Assembly (NCBI RefSeq): GCF_003797765.1
Contig: NZ_RKMB01000003.1
Span: forward strand, 1 to 64,000
Origin: Ramlibacter sp. WS9
GTDB taxonomy: Bacteria; Pseudomonadota; Gammaproteobacteria; Burkholderiales; Burkholderiaceae_C
Direction: 5' to 3'
DNA: 64,000 bases
Positions 16,080 to 25,368 of the stretch are shown here, piece after piece (the first letter of the stretch is position 1; each line of letters starts with the position of its first letter). Under the pieces are notes generated by a model. It made no database searches, had not been told where the DNA came from, and saw only the letters and a list, made by a program, of their open reading frames with translations. A program made the position numbers and the translations under genes.

Positions 16080-19000
16080 TTACAACGACACCACTTGCAA
16101 CTCTTCTGATGCCACCGAGCGTCGCGCGATGTCCAGCAAGTGCTCATGGTGCGTGAACACCAGCACCTGGCTGCCGCGCGAGAAGTCCGCCAGCGCCTGC
16201 AACACGCAGCCGGCGCGGCCGTCACTGGAGGTCATGAGCACATCGTCCAACACCATGGGCAGGTCCACGCCGGCATCCCGGCGCAAGCTCACCGCGGCCA
16301 GCCGCAGCGCCAGATAGAGCTGGTCGCGCGTGCCCTCGCTCATGGCCTCCGTGCCTATGGAGCCGCCCTGCACGCGCTCGGCCAGCAGCACCTGCTTGTC
16401 TGCGGTCGCGTCGGTCTTCAGGCGCGTGAATGCGCCGTCGGTCATGCGCTGGAAGTAGCCGCTCGCGCGCTCGAGCATCGGTCCCTGCGCTCGCTCCTGA
16501 AACCGGCGCTGCGCTTGCATGAGGAGGCTGTGCGCCAGGCGCAACCGCATCCAGGGCCGCAGGCTCGCTTCGATGGTGGCGGCCGTCTGGCACAGGTCTT
16601 CCTGCGCCTGCGCGGCGGTGCCGGATGCATCTATGGCCTCCAACTCGCGCTTGGTACGCTCCGCTTCGGAGCGTACCGCCTCCAGCCTGGGTGCGATGTC
16701 CTGCAGGTCTCTGGCGCCTTGCTCTTGCTGAGCCTGTAGCGCCGCGCCGTCTTGCGCAGCCAGGTGCTCGCGCAGCTGCTCCAGTGTCTGGTCTGAAAAT
16801 GACCGCAGATGCTGCAGGCAGCGACTCTTGTTGGCGCTCGCCTGGCGCTTGCGCTCGGCTCGCGCCTCCACGTCAGCCAGCAAATCCACATCGGCCACGC
16901 CGGCGGCGTCGCACAGGCCTCGCAGCTGGGTTGCGTGCTTTTCGATAGCGGTCTCCTGCGTGCGTGCAGCAGTTTGCGCAGTGATCAACTCACGGGTAGC
17001 CGCCTGCTGGGCGGTGTGCGTTTCAGTCGCCCGGGTGCGCCGCTCTTCTAGTTGGTCGAACCAGGGGCGCAGGCCCTGCACCTTTTGCGGCGGCTGCGCC
17101 TGAAGTGCCTGGGCCACCACATGGGCGTCGGACGCAATCTGCGCAAGGTTCGCGCGCGCCAGTTCAAGACGTCCTTGGGTTTCACCGACCTGTCCCCACG
17201 CTTCGCACAGATCGGCGAACTCCTGCACCCGGGCGTGGATCGCGGCCGGCGAGGCATCTTGCGGCAGCAACAGTTCAGCCGCAACGGCTTCGACGCTGGA
17301 ACGCGTTTCGGCAAGCTTCTCTTCAAGCTCCACCAGGCGCCCGGCACGTTGGCGCTTCTGGTTGTCCAGCAAGTGCCGGCGGGCGCGGTTTTCGTCCGCA
17401 GCGCGTTGCTCTCGCTGGATCCGCGATTCGTGCTCTCGCGCAATCGTCTCCAGGCTGGCCAGCGGGTCGACTTCGGATGCAGAGGCGACGTCCACCGCCT
17501 GCGCGGCGCAGCGTAGCGCATTTGTCAGACCCGCTTCGACCTGCTGTGCCTGCGCCAATTCGCGCTGCAATCGCTGCAAGGCCGCCCTGCCCTCGCGGCC
17601 CGCTTTGAGCAGACCTTGCCATTCGCGCAGTGCCGACGGCGCACGCCGCGCCAGGCCATTGGCCTGCAGCTTCTTCGACCAGGTATCCGCCAGAACTCCA
17701 CCCTGCGTTACCTGCCGGGTCAGATCATCCCGGAGGGTTTGCACATCGCGCTCGTACCGAGCGATCTCGTCGTGCTTGGCCTTGAGTTCGGCCGCGGCCT
17801 TGGTGTCACGGGCATACCCATCAGCCTTACCATCGGCCAGTCGCACCGCTTCCTCGTAAGCCTCGGGCAGCACGCCATTGCCCGTGAAGTCGGACAGCGC
17901 CTGCGGATCAACGGCCGCGCCTTGGTCCACATAGGTTGCGCGCACAAACTGCCATCCCTGGTCACGGCGGGCACGCGCCAGCAGCACGTCGTCCGAGGTC
18001 ACTACCGCCTGGTCCTCTCGCATGCGGTCGCGCTGCTCACGCGCCGCGCGAAGCTCCGGCTCGATCTGGCCGATGCGATCGCGCAGCCGCTGCTGGTTCG
18101 AGATGTTGTCTTGAAGGGCTTGGGCTGCCTCGTCGATGTCGGCGTCCAGAAGGGGACGTACCGCGTCAAGGTCGGCCTCCCCCTCCAGTCCCAAATCAAG
18201 CACTTGGTGCTCCATTGCCTGCTCGGCCGCAGCAATGTCAGCCGGCAAAGCCCGCAGCCGCGCGAGCGTGTTGCGCTCACGTTCGAGGTCGGCCAGCGCA
18301 TGGCGAAGCTGCCGTATAACTGCTTCCGCAGGTAGGCTCGCCACCCCGTCAGTGTCATCGTCCTGGTCCTGGGGTGCCGACTGGTTATGGTTCTGAAGCG
18401 CCTGCTGGGCGCTGACAAAAGCCTGCACCCGCTGCTCGATCTCGGCGGCGCGCGCTTTGGCCGGCGCTTGGCCTAGTATCTTCTTCGGGTCGGTGCCGGT
18501 TTCAATCGCCGCAGCCAATTCCTTGGCCTCTGCTAACTGCGCGGCGCCCTGTTGTTCGAGCTCAGTGTTCAATCGGCGCAGATTGTCCACTTCCTCGGCC
18601 TTGGCGATCAGCCTGCCGATCGCGGCACTTTGCCCAATCGCATTCGGATCGGGTGTCAGCGTGTCCAGCTGCTGTTGTGCGTCTCGCGCAGCCTGGGTGG
18701 CTGCCGCAAGCGCTTCCTGTGCAGCCAGCAAGCTGGCCTGTGCTGCGGTGCGAGTCTGGCCAACACCTTCGGGCAGGTCGGGCACCGCCTCCAGTTCGGT
18801 CAGCGCAGCTTGGGCGGCGTCCAGGTCCTGGATTACCGGCGCCGCAGCGCGCAACGTCGCCAGAAGCTTTTGCCGGGCGTTGAGGGCCGCCTGCTCCGCA
18901 TTCAGGCGCTGGACTTCCTGTCCCGCCCGCTCACTTGCGTTGAACTTGTCTTGCCAGTCGCGCGGCTTGACCATTGCTTCCTTGACCTGGCGCTGCAGGT

Positions 19001-19607
19001 CCTTGTGCTTTTTGAGCGCCTCGTTGATTCGGCCCTTGGTGCCGCGCGCACCGGGCATGAAGAGCTCGCGAGCACGTTCGTCCAACTCCTGCGCGATGGC
19101 CGTCACATCCCGAATACCTAGGCTCGCTTCGAACAGCGACGTCCCAACTTCCACTTCGCCTCGGGCCAGGCGCTGACCGCCGGCGCGCAGCACCTCGTGG
19201 TTCAACCCGAACATGCGCCGGTACTCGTCCTGCCCCAGGCCACCGGTGAGCGCATCCTGAAGCCCGGAGGGCGCCTGCGTCTTGGTCGCCTCCAGCGAGC
19301 CGCCACCAAGCGCGTTGGCCAGGAACAGGGAATCCTTGGGCCGCTTGATCCGCATCACCATGGGTGTAGTGCTGTCGGATTTGAGCAAGATCGCGCCCAC
19401 GCACATGTCCGGGTGTTCGTGCAGAAAGTTGTCCGGGGACTGGCCGTGAATCTGATAGCGCAGGGCTTCAATGGCCCGCAGCATCGCTGACTTGCCGGCC
19501 TCGTTCGGACCATAGACCACCACCAGGCTCTTGGCCGGCCCGCCGAAGTCCACGACACGATCAGTGAAGGGGCCGAAAGCTTTGAGGTGCAGGGAGGAGA
19601 TCTTCAT
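16080..19607 (-). CDS. yhaN: YhaN-like SMC/Rad50-type ATPase
   Basis: The 1175-residue protein has an N-terminal ABC-type half-ATPase with Walker A GPNEAGKS at residues 33-40. A very long coiled-coil middle (about 200-1000) follows. The C-terminal half carries the signature SEGTRDQLYLALRLAA, Walker B LPMVLDDVL and the switch histidine region VFTHHEHL. This is the architecture of YhaN and SbcC, which pair with a metallophosphatase nuclease to process DNA ends. Its start overlaps the stop of the yhaO-like gene by 4 bases (ATGA). It is longer than Bacillus YhaN (about 960 residues). The membrane-anchoring segment of some YhaN proteins was not seen. Confidence 0.9.
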   Translation of the reverse strand: MKISSLHLKAFGPFTDRVVDFGGPAKSLVVVYGPNEAGKSAMLRAIEALRYQIHGQSPDNFLHEHPDMCVGAILLKSDSTTPMVMRIKRPKDSLFLANALGGGSLEATKTQAPSGLQDALTGGLGQDEYRRMFGLNHEVLRAGGQRLARGEVEVGTSLFEASLGIRDVTAIAQELDERARELFMPGARGTKGRINEALKKHKDLQRQVKEAMVKPRDWQDKFNASERAGQEVQRLNAEQAALNARQKLLATLRAAAPVIQDLDAAQAALTELEAVPDLPEGVGQTRTAAQASLLAAQEALAAATQAARDAQQQLDTLTPDPNAIGQSAAIGRLIAKAEEVDNLRRLNTELEQQGAAQLAEAKELAAAIETGTDPKKILGQAPAKARAAEIEQRVQAFVSAQQALQNHNQSAPQDQDDDTDGVASLPAEAVIRQLRHALADLERERNTLARLRALPADIAAAEQAMEHQVLDLGLEGEADLDAVRPLLDADIDEAAQALQDNISNQQRLRDRIGQIEPELRAAREQRDRMREDQAVVTSDDVLLARARRDQGWQFVRATYVDQGAAVDPQALSDFTGNGVLPEAYEEAVRLADGKADGYARDTKAAAELKAKHDEIARYERDVQTLRDDLTRQVTQGGVLADTWSKKLQANGLARRAPSALREWQGLLKAGREGRAALQRLQRELAQAQQVEAGLTNALRCAAQAVDVASASEVDPLASLETIAREHESRIQREQRAADENRARRHLLDNQKRQRAGRLVELEEKLAETRSSVEAVAAELLLPQDASPAAIHARVQEFADLCEAWGQVGETQGRLELARANLAQIASDAHVVAQALQAQPPQKVQGLRPWFDQLEERRTRATETHTAQQAATRELITAQTAARTQETAIEKHATQLRGLCDAAGVADVDLLADVEARAERKRQASANKSRCLQHLRSFSDQTLEQLREHLAAQDGAALQAQQEQGARDLQDIAPRLEAVRSEAERTKRELEAIDASGTAAQAQEDLCQTAATIEASLRPWMRLRLAHSLLMQAQRRFQERAQGPMLERASGYFQRMTDGAFTRLKTDATADKQVLLAERVQGGSIGTEAMSEGTRDQLYLALRLAAVSLRRDAGVDLPMVLDDVLMTSSDGRAGCVLQALADFSRGSQVLVFTHHEHLLDIARRSVASEELQVVSL

Positions 19608-20896
19608 GTCGGCGCCCTCCCCTGCCCCGCTGGCTTCGCCACGCTGGCCGGCATCTTGGCCAGCACGGTTGCCTCGGCATCGGCCAGCAGCTCGCGCAGC
19701 GCGGCTGCGTCCAGGTTGCCCGGCGCTTGGCTGGCCAGATCAGACGGCAATTCTTTGAGGTCCTGAAGCTCGCCTCGCACCCAAACCAGCACCGAATCGT
19801 CATCGCCGGCCAGCTCGTTGACCAGGCGCACCACCTCGCTGAGTGCGTCGTCCCGACCTTCCAGCGCCGCGCGGTCGATCGGGGCGCTGAGATCGGCCTC
19901 GACTTTCTCGATCCAGACGTCAAGGCCCTGCAGGTCCTCGGCCGCGGCACGCACCGCCGCCTCCACGGTGCCGCGCTGGGCGGCTTCGAGACGGGCCAAT
20001 TCGGACTGCCCGGCCACGCTCACCCGGACCGCATGAAGCGGCTCGGGCATGTCCTCCAGCAGCGTGCGCAACTGCGCCGAGCAAGCAGCGGCCAGCGCGT
20101 CCACGTCCGCTAACCCCGTCGCGTCGATCCCCAGGCGGTGCCACCGGACCCGATCCAGGGCAATGTGCTCAGCCTCGATTTGGCCATCGCGAACCGTCAC
20201 CAGCTCGCAGCCCTTCGATCCGGTCTCGTTGGCGTGCCGGCCTTGCAGATTGCCCGGGAACACGATCCGCGGCGCCGTCTCGCGCACCACCTGCCGCTGA
20301 TGCACATGCCCCAGGGCAAAGTAGTCGTAGCCCTTGGAGGCCAGCGTTGCCACGGAAGTGGGGGCGTAAGGCAAGTGGGTGCCGGCGGTCTCCGGCGTCA
20401 GACAAGTGTGCAGCAGTCCGATGTTGAACCAGCCGGTCTGGGCTGCCGGGTAGTCTTGCGCGAGGTCGTCGGTCACCGCACGCTGCTTGAAGCTCTGGCC
20501 GTGCAGCGCGACCTTGAGCTCGGCGATCTCCTGGGTCTCGCAGCGCTTGTGGTCAAAGACGTGCACGCCCTCGACCTTGGGCAGCACCTTGGTGATCTGA
20601 CTCTCGGCGTCGTGGTTGCCCTTTACGATGAAGACCCGGATGGCCGCACGCACCAGCCGCACGTTCTGTTCCCGGAAAAACTGGCCGGTATGGAAGTCGG
20701 CCCAGTCGCCGTCGAAGATGTCCCCCACATACAGAACAAAGGCCACCTGCTCGGCGATTGCCAAGTCAACCAGGGCGGTCAGGGCCTGGCGCGTGGCGCT
20801 GCGAAGTCGCTCGGCTGGCGCGCCGTCATAGTTGCTCAGCCCGCGCATCGGGCTGTCGATGTGCAGATCCGCGGCATGAATGAATTTGAAGTCCAT
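19604..20896 (-). CDS. yhaO: YhaO/SbcD-like DNA repair metallophosphatase nuclease
   Basis: The 430-residue protein carries the full calcineurin-type metal site of Mre11/SbcD nucleases. D10-L-H12 is in AADLHID, G58-D59 in YVGDIFD, GNHD at 93-96, H163 in LLHT, and GHVH at 196-199. The C-terminal 200 residues are the capping and ATPase-contact part. It pairs with the downstream YhaN-like ATPase through an ATGA overlap. ATG 20896 begins at the conserved FKFIHAADLHID. No other SbcCD gene is in view, so whether this is the main chromosomal complex or an island-borne extra copy is open; the position beside a KfrA gene and an integrase favours the latter. Confidence 0.92.
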   Translation of the reverse strand: MDFKFIHAADLHIDSPMRGLSNYDGAPAERLRSATRQALTALVDLAIAEQVAFVLYVGDIFDGDWADFHTGQFFREQNVRLVRAAIRVFIVKGNHDAESQITKVLPKVEGVHVFDHKRCETQEIAELKVALHGQSFKQRAVTDDLAQDYPAAQTGWFNIGLLHTCLTPETAGTHLPYAPTSVATLASKGYDYFALGHVHQRQVVRETAPRIVFPGNLQGRHANETGSKGCELVTVRDGQIEAEHIALDRVRWHRLGIDATGLADVDALAAACSAQLRTLLEDMPEPLHAVRVSVAGQSELARLEAAQRGTVEAAVRAAAEDLQGLDVWIEKVEADLSAPIDRAALEGRDDALSEVVRLVNELAGDDDSVLVWVRGELQDLKELPSDLASQAPGNLDAAALRELLADAEATVLAKMPASVAKPAGQGRAPT

Positions 20897-21161
20897 GGCT
20901 CCCCCCAGGCTTTCCGCCCTGTCCGTCCCTACTTGCTTGTGCGGACCATGCTATCACCCGGGCGCGGAGCCACGGTGGGCCAGTGCGTGAGTCGTCTTTG
21001 TGCGGGCCGGTGTCTGCGAAGCGGTGCACGACTTCGTCCTGGGACAGGGGGGCCGCTCGTTTTCAGTGCAATCAAGGGGGTGATCTCAGTTCTCGCGCAG
21101 TTCGAAACCTTGGAGCAGCCTGTTTAGCTGCTCAGCTAAACAGGCAAAAAACAGCTAACAA
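20897..21161. other. Upstream region of the yhaO operon
   Basis: These 265 bases hold no gene. On the minus strand just downstream of kfrA is AGCTG/CAGCT-rich sequence: CAGCTAAACAGG with GCTGCTCAGCTAAACAGG near 21121-21150 can fold into a short stem. It could act as a weak terminator for kfrA or as a site bound by its product. No clear promoter was identified for yhaO. Confidence 0.35.
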
Positions 21162-22076
21162 TTAGCTGCGCGCCGGCTTGCGACGTGCGGCCACCGACTT
21201 CCTCGCAGCCTTGGCCGTGGGTGCGGGCGCCCGGACGACGCTGAGTTGCTGCTGGAGGTCCTGCGTGCGCTGCTCCGCGGCCGCCAGCCGCTCTCGGAGT
21301 GCGGCAATCTCCAGCCGTCCCTGGGCCTGCGCTTCCATGGCGCCCTCCTTCCCGCGCTGCGCCTCCTCCAAGCCCGTTTCGTGCCGGCGCTTGGCCTCCC
21401 CTAGTTCCGCGCGTGCCTGTTTGGCCTCCTGCCGGGCCCGGTCCACTTCTTCGAGGAACCGGCGTTCAGTGGCCTGTTCGCGTGCCTGCAACCGTTCGCG
21501 TTCCTGGCTGGCGGCTTCGGCCTGGACGTCGAAGCGCCGGCGGTCGGCGTCACGCTCCTCGACCAGCCGTGCCAGGCTGGCGCGCGCCTGTGCCAGTTGC
21601 TTGCCCGCATCCTCCAATTGGGAGGCCTGGTCCTTGAGCTGCGTCCTGGCCAGCTCAAGTGCTTGCTCGAGGGTGGCGCTGCGTTCGGCCAAGGCGCCCT
21701 CTTGGCGCTTCAACTCGGTGCGGGCCTGTTCCAGCTCGTGTCTGTCCTTGGCCAGTTGGGCCTGTCGCTCCTGTTCGCCGGCCGCAGCCTCGGTGCGCGC
21801 CATCGTCAGTGCTTGGGTCCAGAGGTCCAACAGCGCCTGGCGCAATGCCGGCGGTGGCGTGTCCTTGCCCTCGGCGGCGTTCTCCGGCCGCACCCCCAAC
21901 CGCGCCGCCAGGCCGGCGAACCAGTTCTCCAGCAGCGGCCCTACGGTGTTGGGCGATCCGCGGCCCAGCTTCATACGCACCCGTTCCACCGTCGGGCGCA
22001 GCTGCTCCGCTAATAGCGCATCGGCCGCGAAGTTCACATCGACCTGCTGCACGCCTCTCGTACTTTTCGGTTGCAT
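21162..22076 (-). CDS. kfrA: KfrA-type DNA-binding coiled-coil protein
   Basis: The 304-residue protein starts with a KfrA N-terminal DNA-binding domain (ADALLAEQLRPTVERVRMKL, then GRGSPNTVGPLLENWFAGLA). After about residue 85 it becomes one continuous coiled coil rich in Ala, Arg, Glu and Gln. The basic tail KAARKSVAARRKPARS ends it. KfrA of IncP plasmids binds its own promoter and forms filaments that help segregation. Chromosomal copies are common in genomic islands and ICEs, so its presence supports an island origin for 7-22 kb. A promoter-proximal TTATCG array lies just upstream and is a likely autoregulatory site. Confidence 0.88.
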   Translation of the reverse strand: MQPKSTRGVQQVDVNFAADALLAEQLRPTVERVRMKLGRGSPNTVGPLLENWFAGLAARLGVRPENAAEGKDTPPPALRQALLDLWTQALTMARTEAAAGEQERQAQLAKDRHELEQARTELKRQEGALAERSATLEQALELARTQLKDQASQLEDAGKQLAQARASLARLVEERDADRRRFDVQAEAASQERERLQAREQATERRFLEEVDRARQEAKQARAELGEAKRRHETGLEEAQRGKEGAMEAQAQGRLEIAALRERLAAAEQRTQDLQQQLSVVRAPAPTAKAARKSVAARRKPARS

Positions 22077-22104
22077 AGTGGTCTCCGGGACGGTTTTTCA
22101 CCAT

Positions 22105-22136
22105 CGATAAGAGATATTTATCGTGGTTAGTTATCG
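22105..22136. promoter_or_regulatory. Candidate KfrA operator: three TTATCG half-sites
   Basis: CGATAA at 22105, TTATCG at 22118 and TTATCG at 22131 are spaced exactly 13 bases apart. The first two form an inverted repeat. They lie 28 bases upstream of the kfrA start in AT-rich sequence typical of a promoter. KfrA-family proteins are known to bind their own promoters. The repeats are directly visible; binding is inferred. Confidence 0.5.
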
Positions 22137-22614
22137 AATTTTGTAATAGATCATACATCGCACATATGAAAAAGCTGAACAGGCCGATCGTGCTCGAACT
22201 GGCCAACGCTCGCGACCGTATCCTGGCCCAATCGGCAGCGCTTTCGGCAATGAGGCGCGTGCGGTCTAGCAGCTATTGCGACTGCAAAGGCCAAAACACC
22301 GTGTGGCTATGCGTTCGGGGGGAATCCGCGGTTGGGCAGGCCGGTTCGCATTGCGAGACTCGACGGCCCGCCCCCTGCACTCAGATAAGTCACAACAAGA
22401 CCGGCCGAATCCGTGCGTAGAGGCTCGGGCCAAAAACCGTCGACCATTACGAAAAGCGCTGTTGCCAGACTAGGGGCGCTGCTCCGGCGAAGAACGACGT
22501 CTTGAAGGCAGCCCTCCGCAGCGTGCGTGATACCTTTTCTAGTGACCTGCACGGCCTGCGAGATCGCGCAGTGCGGCTATCCCCACTTGGTCGGTCGAGT
22601 GGGTTTCGGCGCAG
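22137..22614. other. Gene-free stretch between kfrA and the MFS gene
   Basis: No supported gene was found in these 478 bases. Short open frames exist on both strands (for example 22166-22420 +), but they have no recognisable domain. Their composition changes along the length, as expected for non-coding or degraded DNA. This may be the right border of the island. Confidence 0.4.
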
Positions 22615-23778
22615 TCACGTTTGCGTTCGGTCGTCGCGCAGCTTGAAGGCTAGCCGAATGCCGCCCGCGACGATCGCACCGGTGATCCAGAACACGCCGG
22701 AGATGCCGATAGCAGTGCCCGCCAGGCCGAACAGCATCGGCATGGAGAAGCTCGAGACATTGACCGCCATGACCCGCAGCGCGACTGCCTCACCGTGACG
22801 GTGCCCTGGCGTAATTTGGTGGAGCATGCTCATCATCATCGGTTGCACGGTTCCTAGGGCCACGCCCAGCAGGATAGAACACGTGCCCATGGCCAGCGGC
22901 GCCTGGAGGAGCGGATAGATGCCGAACAACAGTGCCGTTGCCGCCATCGCTGCCGAGATAACCGCCCATTCGCGCAGGCGTGCGGCGACGAGCGGTAGAA
23001 CCACCCGCACCAGCGCCGAGGCAACGGCAAAGGCACCGAGGATTGAACCGATCACCGAAGCCGACAGGCCACGCTCATGGCCCAGTACCGGCACGACAAA
23101 CGCGTGAACATCCCAGCACGACGACAGTAACCAATTGACCAGCAGCAGCCTGCGAAACATCGGCTCACGTATCAAGTCCCAGGTCCTCTTTTCGGGCTGC
23201 TCGCCCAACGTCGGCACGCAAGGCAAATCCGGTACCGACTTCACCCAGAACCAAGACAGCAGTGGCAGGGCCGCCATCAGCAAAAACGCAACGCGAAAGC
23301 CTCCGTTGTCGATGATCAGGCCGGCGCTGAACGGCCCCAGGAAGTTCGAAATCGCCGGCCCTATAGCGAGCCACGAGAACACCTGCTTGAGTTCGGTTGG
23401 GTTCTCCGCTGCCCGGCCGACATGTCGCTGCAAGGCAATCGACGCGACGCCGGCCGCGCCTCCGGTTAGCAGTGCGCTCAGGCAAAGCACTGAAAAGACC
23501 GGAAAGGCCACGGCCAAACCCGCCCCGAAGGTCGCAGCCACCACACTTAACCCCATGGGCCGCTTCAGGCCGTGCCGGTCGGCATAACGCCCAGCAGGTA
23601 GGGCGAAGAACACCTGCGTTAGCGCAAACAGCGCCATCAGCACGCCAACGGCAACCTCGCCATGGCCCTGCCGCAGCGCCAGCAGGGGCGCAGCCATACG
23701 CATGCCGGCCATGCACGCATACAGGAAGATGTGGCCGGCGATGAGTCGGGCGAGAACGGGGTTTAAAGCGCCCCTCAT
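22615..23778 (-). CDS. Major facilitator superfamily transporter
   Basis: The 387-residue hydrophobic protein has about 12 membrane segments in two halves. The MFS motif-A region follows helix 2 (GRYADRHGLKRPMG), and a charged central loop is near residue 190 (GEQPEKRTWDLIREP). The length is typical for the family. It begins at ATG 23778 and runs toward kfrA; the nearest upstream feature is a LysR fragment on the same strand. The substrate cannot be inferred. It might export a product of the neighbouring catabolic genes or be a drug-efflux type protein. Confidence 0.88.
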   Translation of the reverse strand: MRGALNPVLARLIAGHIFLYACMAGMRMAAPLLALRQGHGEVAVGVLMALFALTQVFFALPAGRYADRHGLKRPMGLSVVAATFGAGLAVAFPVFSVLCLSALLTGGAAGVASIALQRHVGRAAENPTELKQVFSWLAIGPAISNFLGPFSAGLIIDNGGFRVAFLLMAALPLLSWFWVKSVPDLPCVPTLGEQPEKRTWDLIREPMFRRLLLVNWLLSSCWDVHAFVVPVLGHERGLSASVIGSILGAFAVASALVRVVLPLVAARLREWAVISAAMAATALLFGIYPLLQAPLAMGTCSILLGVALGTVQPMMMSMLHQITPGHRHGEAVALRVMAVNVSSFSMPMLFGLAGTAIGISGVFWITGAIVAGGIRLAFKLRDDRTQT

Positions 23779-23830
23779 TTGAGCGCTTCGACGGCATACA
23801 CCTGCAAAACGTTCTTGTCAGATCTGGGCG

Positions 23831-24304
23831 TCATTCAGAAACCGAACATGAGATCTGGTCAATGCCCTTTCTGCGTCGGCCTGTATTCGACGATCCTGTT
23901 GGCATCGACCTCGCAGCTTCCCGAACGCCTTGCACAAGTTGGTCGACCGCAAGCATCATCGCCTTCGCGGCTCCGGTGGCCGCGGCGCCGGCTTCTGTGA
24001 GTTTCAGCCCACGATGATGACGATAGAACAACTGCGTCCCGAGCGCATCCTCCAGTCGAGCAAGGCGGTGGCTTGCCCCTGCGACAGATAAATGGCAGTG
24101 GGACGCAGCTGCCGAGAGTGAGCCGCGAGCGGCACATTCAAGCAGAAGTCGCATGGAGACAAGATCCAGCCGTGCCAAATTGATCTCCGGAGGGGACACC
24201 CCCTCACTCGCAGGAACAGCACGCGCCAGCATTTCAGCCGAGTTCGAACAGAATCTCGCCGTACCCAACAAGTGCTCCTTCAATGACGACTTGCCGTAGA
24301 TCAT
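23831..24304 (-). pseudogene. LysR-family regulator, truncated after the HTH
   Basis: Residues 40-130 of this frame are a clear LysR DNA-binding domain: INLARLDLVSMRLLLECA, then SLSAAASHCHLSVAGASHRL, LEDALGTQLFYRHHRGLKL and TEAGAA. The effector-binding domain of about 200 residues is missing. The frame ends in unrelated sequence before the MFS gene, so this is a broken gene. It overlaps the stop of pxpC by 4 bases, which may be accidental. A second, more decayed scrap of a similar LysR gene lies at 61240-61371, at the opposite end of the catabolic region. Confidence 0.75.
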
Positions 24305-25368
24305 GGCGATCGCGATCGCGATGGCGTCAGCACTGCAGTCAGGACCTTTTCGCGATGCTTCGTTGGGTTAATTGCTTGAAGCGACTCCTCGCGTCGTCGA
24401 CCCATCAGCTCGAGACCCTGCTGGATGCGGCTGTGTTCTCGCGCGAGTTCGCGCAATGCGTTGACCGCAGCCTCGCGGTCGACCAGTTCGAATCGGATAC
24501 GCTGCCCCTCCCTCAGCTGCGCAACCCGCCACAGGTCCGCTTCGATGACGGTGGCGATCTTGGGGTAGCCCCCGCAGGTGTTCGCCTCCGCGAGTTGGAT
24601 GATCGGCTGTCCGGCTGGCGGCACGTGCACGGTACCGGGGACAATTCCATGCGACAGCAGATCGAGGGTGCGCCTTGTCTTCAGCGCAACCCCTTCCAGA
24701 CGGTATCCCTGGCGGTTGCGGTCTGGGGTGACTCTGTACTCCGAGAGCTCGAATGCAGTTGCTGCATCCTCAGTAAAATGCCTGTACTCCGCCCCCGACA
24801 TGACGCGGATTCTCACTGTCCCGGAGGCCAGTTGACTGGCGAACTGAATTCGCGAATCGGGCGCGATACCCACTGGACCAGTGTGGGCCGCCCCCGAGCT
24901 GTTCTCCTGAACCAGGGAAAGATGATCACCTTTGCGGAGGCCGCGTCCCTCCAGCCCACCGAAGCTGCCTTTCAGGTCAGTCGAGCGAGAACCGAGAACT
25001 AACGGCACGTCGACGCCGCCGGTGAACGCGAGATAGGCTCTGGCGCCGTGCGTGGGAGCCTCAACCTTCAACACATCTCCCGCCCGAGCTTGAGCCGCCC
25101 ACCAGCTTGGCAGGTTGCGATGCGGAAGCGTCACCGATGTGGCTGCGCCCGTGCATGCGAAATAGGTGTCCTGGTGCAGCTTGATTCTGAATGGGAAAGT
25201 GCTGATCTCGATGCCGGCAGACGTTTCATCGTTGCCTACCATGCAGTTCGCCAACGAAAGAGCGGAAGCGTCCATCGCACCGCCGGCGCTAACGCCGATG
25301 CCCACATGCGCAGGACGCCCGAGGTCTTCCACGAGGTTCGATGCGCCGTTGCTGAGAATCTCGATCAA
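24301..25368 (-). CDS. pxpC: 5-oxoprolinase subunit C-like biotin-dependent carboxyltransferase (copy 1)
   Basis: The roughly 355-residue protein matches PxpC/KipA, formerly AHS2 or allophanate hydrolase subunit 2: LIEILSNGASNLVEDLGRPA, ISAGGAMD-like GVSAGGAMD, GQPIIQLAEANTCGGYPKIA and RIRFELV. With PxpA and PxpB it opens 5-oxoproline or related cyclic amides in an ATP-dependent reaction. The natural start is TTG 25368, overlapping the pxpB stop (TTGA) just as the second copy overlaps by ATGA. The C-terminus carries about 40 extra residues rich in Arg and Thr compared with copy 2. It is last in an eight-gene minus-strand operon and has no pxpA beside it. Confidence 0.88.
   Translation of the reverse strand: MIEILSNGASNLVEDLGRPAHVGIGVSAGGAMDASALSLANCMVGNDETSAGIEISTFPFRIKLHQDTYFACTGAATSVTLPHRNLPSWWAAQARAGDVLKVEAPTHGARAYLAFTGGVDVPLVLGSRSTDLKGSFGGLEGRGLRKGDHLSLVQENSSGAAHTGPVGIAPDSRIQFASQLASGTVRIRVMSGAEYRHFTEDAATAFELSEYRVTPDRNRQGYRLEGVALKTRRTLDLLSHGIVPGTVHVPPAGQPIIQLAEANTCGGYPKIATVIEADLWRVAQLREGQRIRFELVDREAAVNALRELAREHSRIQQGLELMGRRREESLQAINPTKHREKVLTAVLTPSRSRSP

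Noticed and set aside
22166..22420. Small + strand frame next to kfrA
   Set aside because: No recognisable motif, composition changes abruptly, and it may start within the kfrA promoter region.
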